Assembly: GCF_030867145.1 (NCBI RefSeq)
Contig: NC_134418.1
Coordinates: forward strand, 55,465,682-55,529,681
From: Opisthocomus hoazin
Lineage: Eukaryota; Chordata; Aves; Opisthocomiformes; Opisthocomidae
DNA: 64,000 nucleotides
Direction of reading: 5' to 3'
Within the stretch, counting starts at the first letter, position 1; the number at the start of each line of letters is the position of its first letter. A program made the position numbers and the translations under genes. The notes below the pieces were generated by a model that did no database searches, had not been told where the DNA came from, and saw only the letters and a program-made list of their open reading frames with translations. Below are positions 14,701 through 64,000 of this stretch, one piece after another.

Positions 14701-17700
14701 ACGTGTCATTTGTAAGGTGTAACTGTTTAAAGAACCCAGCCACCCTTCCCTCCTTTGCTCATAGCAAGCTGGGTGGTATACAGCACATTCCAATATCCCA
14801 GCTTACACACTACGGGTTTGGTTGGAATCTTCAACTGAAAAGACCCTTGAACCAGACCTCACACTCCATGCCTTGTGTTACTGTAGATCACAAGGCCTTG
14901 CACCAATACCTCCGAATGCGTCTAATGCTCCCTTCATCCTAAAATATGCACTGAGGCAAACATACCTGTGTTTTCCTTACTGAAGCCTCCTGATGCAGAG
15001 CTTCAGTACTTCTAGTCTGTAAAGCATTTCTGAAATCTTAGATCTTCATCTGCTTACCATTACACAAATAAACAGAGGGTGAATTCACCTCTACGCAAAA
15101 GGTTAGCACAGTTTAACTGTTTGAGGATTGAAGTTGGACTCTGTGGTGAACAGGCTCTAGATAAAGGGCTGAGTTTTAACAAGAAAGATTAGTTAACACC
15201 ACTCAAAAGAAAATATTGAGTGAGTTAGGCTATACAGTACCCACTCTTTGCATATAATAATGTGATAATGGGGTAAGATTCAGATCTAGTGTAAAATGAG
15301 TCAACACTAACAACTGTGCTAAAGCTATGTCCACTTCAAACAGGTCTTAATCTGTCTCTGGAGCAGCAAGAAACATAAATCTCGATCAGCTTTATTCCAA
15401 GACCGCCAATTTTAATGATAGCTTTGTTTATAAGAATAGCCCTCCTGTGGGAACGTCTTTCAAAGATCAAAAAACATGCCACACTGAGAGCTGTTAGAAT
15501 ATAGGTAAGAATTCTTGTGTCCTTCTATTTCTTTCTTTCTTTCCATCTCTTTTTTTCTTCAGGTGAGAAGGAAGCTTGCAAGGACCTGCCGAGTTATTTG
15601 CCTGGTGCCACCTCACTAACAGGGGAGTGAGGAACAGAACCAAGCACTCCCAATTGCTCACTGCCACTCTCTAATATAGCAGCATCTTCAGCCACAAAGC
15701 TCCGAACTTGTGTTTTGAAGGAATGTTATATGGGATGCAGAAGAGGAGCAGGGAACCACTGGCTGCATGAAGACTTTAGGTTTGGTTTATTATTATATCC
15801 AGCCACAAGGTAGATCAGATCCAGATGCAACTGCCTCAGCATTTGGTAGCGTTCAGCACTGGGGTCATGGTTCACTCGCTATTACGAGAATGGGCTCATG
15901 GCACATTTTGATGTACTTCCTACAATTGATACAGATTATTAGGTATGAGAAAGGAGAAAAGAACTATTGTGATTACAACATACAATAAACAGTAGGGGGT
16001 GCCTTGTTATATATCTCATTCTCCTGGAGGTAGTATTTAGCACATTTCTGCATTTAGGCAAACAACATTCTCTTAGAGGTCAAAAATCATTGTATAGTAA
16101 TTAAGGATACTGACAAAGCCAAAAAATTGATAGTTAATACCATGTTTAGTCTTTCATTTAGGAGATTTTGCAGAGAAGAGTGTTACTGAAAACTAACTGC
16201 TGTTGACCATTGGAGAAATGAGGAAAGATACTATAATCTTATGCAATCCCAGGCTTGGTCTGTTCCCTTGACCTGGATTAACCTTTTTCCTTTTATCTGT
16301 ATTTTAATTCCAGACACATCGCTTGAATGCAACTGTATCCAGGTCTCTGCTAAAACCTCTAATGAGCAACACTAAGGTCAGTGGAAATAAGTTTGAACTC
16401 TATTAATATTTCATACAAATACTGTAGGGATTCTTGAATCTCCCATAATCATTAGTGATTTTGTTCTCCATTGAGCTGTTCAGCATCTGGCTGTATATTT
16501 TTTTTAAATGGTTAGCTTTCAAGAGCTATTTAAAACACATGTTTCTTCTTCTGAACTTACTATTTACAGGCACACACACTGCACAAAGGCTGCACAGAAC
16601 TGGGCCCAATTTTCTTTCGCAAAAGAGAAGTAAACAGCAAAATGTCCATTAAAATTTTAGTCTAAATATTTCTATGCTTTCTTGAGTGAAAAAAGGATAA
16701 ATTTATATATAGCACACTTTCACTACTCTTACATTATGACTAACTACTGTTAATAGACTAATGAAATACCAACTGTGCATTCTGTCCATTTATTACAGCA
16801 CACTCAAATGTATAGTTTTATGCAATCAATATTAACAAAGATCACGTCCATTAAAATGTGCACACTGCTCTGTAGACTGAATACAGCGCATAAAACTTGT
16901 TGGCTTTAATCAATAAAAAGCCCAGAGCTGCACAAAAATTGCTGGGTCATGAAATTACAAGCTATTAAACTTGTTTTTTTTTAAATAAATCTTTTTTTTA
17001 TGTGGGCATGAGTAGCTAATTTTTTTATAAATTATTAAGTGTTATTTTCATTGTTTGAATCATATTAATACCTAGGGGACTTATTAATGGACAAGGACTC
17101 CAGCTGCTTTGTTTGCAGTAGATGCTCACATAAAAGTGAGAAATTCCCTTACGTGGTGTCTTTGACTTACTTTTAAAACCATTCAAAACTGGTTTGGATA
17201 AAGGCCACGTGGGTAAGGCCAATATTGCTCCATGGACTGAAAATTGGCTGGCAGACAGGATGCCATGACCCGTAATGAGCATACAGTGAGGGTCAGACTG
17301 ATGGGGCCAGATTAGGGGTAATATGGACAAGATTGTCTGTGAACTGAAGCTCCCAGAAGGCATGCGGTATAAAGCTGGATGCTTGGAAAGGTAACAGTGT
17401 CATGCAGCAGTGAGTGCGAGCAAAAACAAGGGTCTAGGACTCAGATGTTATTAATCTCGGAGACATATCCTAACTTCTTACCTGGAAAGAAGACAGCTGC
17501 CAGACTACACAGTCTTGATCTATGAAATGCAGAAATTCCTTCTAGGCTTTGGTTTAGCTTCTGCTTGTATCTAATAGAACGAAAGAGAAACCATACCCTC
17601 CAAAAAGAAAGCAGGCTGGGAGAAGACATTTTGGTTGTAACACCTAGGCTTGAGGAGGAAGACATGATAGCAGCCAGGGTCCCAGTAAGAAAGGGCTTCT

Positions 17701-20700
17701 GCACCTTTATAGATGATTATTGCAGCAGTTGCCTCAAAAGTCAAGTTCCAAAGTTTTGAAATTGCAGGATGTTGAGGGCCCGTAAGGCTGGTTAGAAGGG
17801 ACTAAGGCTTTTCACTGGTCTGAATCTAGTCCACCTCAGTACTGATGAGTGCCTGAAAGTTAATCCTATGATGAATGGTCTTCACAAAGTTGGCTGTTCC
17901 TTGTCCACATCAAAACTGGCATGAAACAGCAGTCTCAATAAAAGATCAGAGGAACGTGAGACAACTTAGGCTATCACCCTTGCAGATTGTGTTTGGGGTG
18001 CATTCCTGGGGCTCTGGGGGAGGCTTCTAATGCCACTAACATCTTTCCTTTTCACATGCACTGAGATAAAGACAGCAAGTTATCAGGGAGTGAAGCATTA
18101 ACACCAAGTGTGTCCTGAAGACTAACTGAACACTGTATGCAGCACCCTGAAATAACATGAGATAAAATGACATCCAATAAGACAAAAACACAATATATGT
18201 TAACAAGGCAGAGGCTTCCTGTAATTCCATTCCAAATAAGTTTTTAGTTTTTCCCTAGATTTTCCCTATATTTTTAAAATAATATTTTCATTCTGAAAGA
18301 GATTACCAGTATAGAAAAATTTTGCCTGAACAGATAAACCTCTGTGAAGCTGCAAGTGACAACAAAAGGGACTGAAAATGAGATGTGTCATGCATTCCTA
18401 TGACTAGGAATCACTGTATTGCCTATTCTATTATGAATGAGCATGAATCATGCCTCACTTGTTTACGATGAAAATATAGCTTTAGAGAATTGAAATGTCA
18501 ATTTCAGTAAAGTAAGGATTTACTAAAACAAACTAATTTTCTCCCTTGCTCTTTAGAATTGCCCAATGGTTTTCTCACTTTGGACTTGTCAAGGTTTTCC
18601 CCGCAATGTTTCTAAATTCCTGTTTTACAGCTTAATATAACACATGTTAATTTCATTTTTGAAAGTCAGAGTATACCAGTAGGATTTGAGGTCAATAGTA
18701 AGTTAGCTACATACCCAGAAAGTCAAATAATTTTAGAAGTTTGTGGAGTTTTTTTGCATACCTGAAAAAAGTTTAGTCAAAAAAAACCCTGAGGAACCTT
18801 CAGGATTCAACCATTTGATTTCAACTGGTCTGCAGGTAAAGCCTGAAAATAACGTGTTGGAGACCAGTTTCAAAACATATTGTGAAGCCATGGATGATAT
18901 TTCTACACTAACAAGGAGCTAACAGAGTCATGAGTACACAAAAAGGAGTATATGGCTTCTACTGGATTATGCGAATGTACAACTAAAATAATTTAAAAAA
19001 TCTTACCGTATTCAGGCTAGCATCTACCTGTGAGCTGCAGAAGATAATCCTTGTTAGTATAGATTCTCTAAGCAGTAAAGAAAAACCCATGATATCTGCC
19101 AGTGCTGCACCAACACATTACACACTGCAGCTGTATGAAACCAATGGAGCTATCAACAAACATGACATGGGTTAACTGAAACCAGAATTTTGCATTCTCT
19201 TCTTTTAAAACAAGAGGGACACCAGATATCTTTTTTATTTTATTTTATAAATCAATAATTTTATAAACATACAAATAAACCAAATATATGACATTTGTGT
19301 TGAAATATCATCTCAAGGTTTCACACTAAAGATTATTTTGAGTTTAGTGCTGAGTTCAGGAAACATTTAAAACTCAAAACACCCTAATTACAAAAACATA
19401 TCAGCTCAATTTTCCTATCCTGTTCTGTAAAGAATACTATCTAATTTAAAATTAGATCCTTAGGCTGAAGTAAAGCAAAGTAAATAAAACACAGGCTAGA
19501 ACATGAAACTAATTTGTAAGGAGCCTGAAATACCTTTGTTCAGACAAGATTCAGAGTTACAAATCTTTATTCCCTTGGATTGGGGAAACTTCCAGCTAAA
19601 TGTTGGCTGCCATTCTATAAAACACTCTTATTTTAAGCACACAAACATATTTCACCAGAGATAATCAAAGTGCAAGGATCAAAGTAATTTTACACTCTAG
19701 CTCTCATAGAAATAAAATGCTTTACCGAATCAGGGCCTTTACACCTGGACTCTCTTCCCATCAAAATACACAAGCTCAGTAACGAACTGTGAAAGACCAG
19801 AGAATCCAAACCAGATGCTTTTAACAATGTCAATGAAATTAAACTATACTGAACTTAAAATCAAATCTACTAAATACTAATAGTTCAACCTAGTGGTTGC
19901 CCTCTCCTGAACACAGTTTAGTATGCCAACTCCTCTCAACGATTTGTCTTTCCTTGGAAGTACCCTTGTTGCCATTATTCACGCAAGAGAATGCATCTTC
20001 ATTGCTACTAGTTCCAACTAAACCTCTGGAAATGCCTATTTTACCAGTTTATTCTGAATTCAGAACTGATATGATTAGAAAACAAACTCAGCAATTCAAA
20101 ACCACCAGCAAAAATCACTTTTGAGGATAAGCAAGTCACAACTCTACACAACACACCATTATAATTTTTGTAATTCAGACACCTTGGGCTTAATGTTCTT
20201 ACTGTTTACACCAACACAAATCAGAACTGACTCTGCAAAGTTACTCCAGTGTGTAACTGTTTTGGACAAGAGGTAGAAGCCTTTCAATGCTCTTTCCCAT
20301 CATGGGCCTACAGAGCTGGTAACCAAATGCCAACATCCCGTAACTCCCTGGCAGGATTCTAAAAAAACAAAGAGCAGGATGGTAAACACACAATTTAATA
20401 ACATTTGCCACTATTATCCAGCTAATTAATTACAAGGAACACTAGTGGTGGGCACCGTAGGGGAGTTTAAAGAAGATGTCTGATAGTTACAGTAGAAGGC
20501 TTCAAAGACAGAGGACTGAGAGATCCCTTACAGTGAAAACATCATTAGTAATCTAGTTGATTTCCAGATATCTTCCAAAACTTTCTGAAAACAGCCTTAA
20601 GAAGTCAAGACCAGTGGTGAAAATCACTTGAGATGATAAACAACTAAGCTATAACTCTGTATACAACAGAGTTATATAAGTTATATAAGTTCTTAGTAAA

Positions 20701-20909
20701 TAACTGGGAGGGAACTGTAGCTGTTCAAAAGCCAATCACAAGAAAAATTGGTGTTGTTTTCCAATTGTTCCCATGGATTTTATCAGGCAGCACAGATCAG
20801 TTACGTGGAAGTCAGTCCAAACTGAGGTGAGTTTTTTTGGTTGTTTGTCCAACTCCTCCTTTTCTTTTGGAGCAGCAACTGGCTGGATGTCTTTCCCCAC
20901 ATGAAGTCC
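8757..20909. other. Gene-poor 3' flank of EGF
   Basis: About 12 kb, AT-rich, with only short open frames that lack splice context or domains. Recognisable items: a probable MIR remnant at about 9825-9910, a GA-rich tract at 10151-10171, a CTTT-unit tract near 15527-15545, and AT-rich blocks at 12480-12730 and 16790-16980 that resemble conserved non-coding sequence. A weak MIR-like motif lies near 14380-14450. Confidence 0.65.
9825..9910 (-). repeat. Possible MIR-like remnant
   Basis: Contains 'aaagtggcaaacctgggac' followed by cagaacagaaatttgctgga, the order of the conserved reverse MIR block (gtggcagagctgggact-agaacc). Weak and partial. Confidence 0.4.
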
Positions 20910-21460
20910 TATATAATGGACCAGGTTTTGCTGCCAGACACAGTTCTGTGAGGCAAGGATAGCTCCAGCACGTGCTTCCCTGCAGGGCTGAAAGCAGACT
21001 CAGGCCTACTGCCTCAGTCCAGAAACAATCCTGGAATGCTCTGAAGCACCAGTGCAGTCTGGAAAATTCAATGGAAGAATCGCCTTTCCCCTCAAATGTT
21101 ACCTCTCACTCCACAGATGTGACCATCTTTAATACCAGATGCTCAGAAACTATCCTCCAGCCCACCAAATCTGAGAAATGCAAGACCTCATCTGGTGCTC
21201 GTTTACAGAAGCAGATACAAGCATATCTCTGGTGAAGTCCAAGAAGTTACGCTGGCCTGACAGCAGTGCTGGGGAGAGGCTTAAAATTGTCCATGAACAA
21301 GATTTTAATAAAAAGATTAGTTTTCAACTCATTTTCCTGCATCACCTTCTATTCCAGTTTCTCTGCAGTTGTCCTTGTGGCCCGTTTTCTAGGCAGTTTT
21401 CGGGACTCTGCATATATGTAAAGACCACTACTTGCAATAAACTCCATTAGAAAATGCTTA
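20910..21460 (+). other. Possible short plus-strand transcription unit
   Basis: TATATAA at 20910-20916, then about 500 bp without an AT-rich break, then AATAAA at 21436-21441 with a T-rich stretch near 21480-21500. An open frame covers 20972-21235 but starts at GTG; its first ATG leaves only about 55 codons and no domain is seen. It would overlap the EGF 3' UTR in antisense. Chance is a fair alternative. Confidence 0.2.
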
Positions 21461-21774
21461 ACTCTTACAAATCACCCACTTGTCTGTTTTTGCCTCAGTG
21501 TCCTTTTAGCAGGCAGTTAATGAAGTTAGCAGCGGTGACGCTTAAAGTGATACTTAGAGACTACTAATTGCTAATACATCGCTCACAGTAATTCTTCCAA
21601 GCAGAGATGACAGGGAAGGAGTGGCAAGGACTTCTCTGTTCCGTTTTGATTTGTGTGTGTTTTTTTATAAAGCAGATTTTAACACAAAAATGAGGGTTTC
21701 TTCAATGTTTCATGAGTTCCCATTCACTACTGACTTCATCCTTCCTCCTTTTCCCACTCAAATCCAGGCTCCTT
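21304..21774 (-). other. Probable EGF 3' UTR
   Basis: Downstream of the stop codon. The first polyadenylation-like hexamer on the minus strand is ATTAAA at 21304-21309, about 470 nt from the stop. AATAAA hexamers also occur on this strand much further on (near 19565 and 19236), so the UTR could be longer. Confidence 0.45.
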
Positions 21775-62370
<40,596 letters not shown>

Positions 62371-64000
62371 CTGCAGGTAAGAGAGGCGTGTTTTGAAAAC
62401 AAAACAAAATATTCCACATTTGCAAGATCGCCTCACTGCTACACACTTCTTGTTCAATTGCTCCCGTATACAGAATTTTTCAGTCTTACCACTGTGCTTT
62501 CAGAATCAAAACTAATAATAAAGCAAGGGACTTCCTTAACACGTACTCACGTATTTCAGGAAAGCCCCATACACATCTTCCCTTTAACACAGCTCTATTA
62601 AGAATGGAAATAATTTTTGACAACAAAATATTGTCTATTTAACAGAAGTAACGTTACCACTGAAGTTTTGTTACAGTTGTTGTCTTATTTTAATAAATAC
62701 CTTTCTATCAGAGACTGTATGACTCTGTTCAGGAAGCAATGAGATACTAGAAATTTGTCTCATGTAGGTCAAGCAGGAATCAGCCCAGCTTAACCACAAA
62801 GCACTATTGTCTGTCCCTCTGCTTTGTTCGGCCATGCAGTCAGAGAATAAAACTGGAATGACCTCTCAAATCTATGGGGAACTCCTGCAAACTTGGGGAA
62901 AGGCACATCTTTGAGGCAGATACGCATTGCACTCTGCCTCTGGGGAGGAAGCTATCTCCAGAAACTCTAATTGAACACATCACTTAAGAGCTTAATTTAA
63001 TAATACCATTTCTATTATTGTTCTCATTTCTACCTTCCTGCTGGTTATAGCAGCCAGACTACGCTGCATTAAATTAAGACACAGTCAAAATACAGCTCCA
63101 ATACTCAAAATGGTTATGCACTGAAGCTACTTCTATGTCAAGTTATTTGTGGATCAGAACCCAGATTTACCATTGTGACTAAGGTTATCAACAGTGCTTC
63201 TGAAATAGAAAGTTATCCCTCGTTCATGTATATTTTATTTGTTAATAGGTTTAGATTCTTTGCTTGGGTTTCTTACGCACAAAAATTCCAAGAAGCATCA
63301 TCATTTTTCCTTGTCTCCACAAAATTGCAGAACTTATATGTACAAAATAATGTACCATAAAGCCATCTTTACTACGTTTACGCTAATCATTTATTAAAGG
63401 CTCAAAAATGGATTAGATCTCACTGGCAAGGGACTATACTGAACCAGCGAGAACAATCAGCCCCTGCCTCACAGCTTTTCCTCACTGTTACATAGTCTGC
63501 AGTTATCATAGGTTGTTAATGTATAGGTGAAAACATGTTTACAGAAGGACAGCCCAATTTTATACTGCCATTTTTAAACACTTTATTAATATCTGCTTGC
63601 ATTTCTATAGCACATTAAGTGCTATAGTACTTAAGAAATGTCACTGCTCTGGAAGTTTGGACAAATGCTAGGATTCGCTTTTTACAGATAAGGAAACTAA
63701 GAAAAAAGGTGGTTATAATCTCTATGCACAATCTTTGCACATCATTGTGGGGACAGGATACGATATGAACAAACAGGAAGACAGAAGAAGAATGAAGATT
63801 AGAAACTGTCTTCAGTAATTGCCAGTCTTTACTGTATTTGCCTTCTATTTTTCTTTAGCCTTAAACCTTATTTTTCAGCATTTCTAAACACCATTAAAAA
63901 AAATAAATGAGTCTTATAGCAATAGTTATATTATTACTACTAAATGAATCCTATTACTGCTAATATCCAGACATGTCTTTTGTGAAAAACTCTATTATTA
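62371..64000 (-). other. EGF intron 3, 3' part
   Basis: Non-coding sequence upstream of the first visible exon, on the far side of its acceptor. A search by eye for the expected exon 3 (first propeller) found nothing, so that exon lies outside the window. A MIR-like remnant sits at about 63590-63730; otherwise nothing was recognised. Confidence 0.7.
63590..63730 (-). repeat. MIR-like SINE remnant
   Basis: Contains the reverse-strand MIR core signature 'ttttacagataaggaaact' followed by a degenerate A/G-rich tract. Old and diverged; edges are approximate. Confidence 0.5.

Noticed and set aside
1..21303. Exons of ELOVL6, the usual convergent neighbour
   Set aside because: None of the expected conserved elongase motifs (for example HxxHH or the C-terminal membrane segments) were found in any frame; its 3' UTR could still reach into this flank.

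Overview
The window carries the 3' three quarters of a vertebrate pro-epidermal growth factor gene (EGF) on the minus strand, followed on its 3' side (lower coordinates) by about 21 kb of gene-poor flank. The host is very probably a bird, or at least a sauropsid. The introns are short (21 exons in about 40 kb), there is a CR1 LINE of the avian type with an LTR inserted in it, and the recognisable SINE material is limited to old MIR-like remnants.

Layout, in transcript order (right to left). 62371-64000 is the intron upstream of the first visible exon. 21775-62370 holds 21 coding exons. They join in frame with every splice phase matching, giving about 1054 codons after the first split codon. 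By alignment to the 24-exon human gene as I know it, they are exons 4-24; exons 1-3 (signal peptide and start of the first propeller) lie beyond 64000. Exons 4-5 end the first YWTD/LDLR-B propeller and exons 6-9 encode EGF-like modules 1-4. Exons 10-14 encode the second YWTD propeller, and exons 15-19 encode EGF-like modules 5-8 with a linker. Exons 20-21 encode the growth factor itself and the membrane span, and exons 22-24 the cytoplasmic tail. The probable 3' UTR runs from 21774 to about 21304.

1-21303 has no exon I can recognise. In other amniotes ELOVL6 lies tail to tail with EGF, but I found none of its coding exons here. The flank holds MIR-like remnants, small GC-rich patches, AT-rich blocks that resemble conserved non-coding sequence, and two weak leads for short plus-strand transcripts (around 7683-8097 and 20910-21460).

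The most structured non-genic region is intron 13 (41087-45301). It has a GC-rich block of about 1 kb next to a CR1 copy that is split by a probable solo LTR with an imperfect 5-bp target duplication. Intron 12 contains a short interstitial telomeric repeat. I saw no operon, CRISPR array or other prokaryote-like system. The new-looking points are the altered processing sites of the EGF peptide, the nested insertion, the telomeric tract and the unexplained blocks listed as findings.
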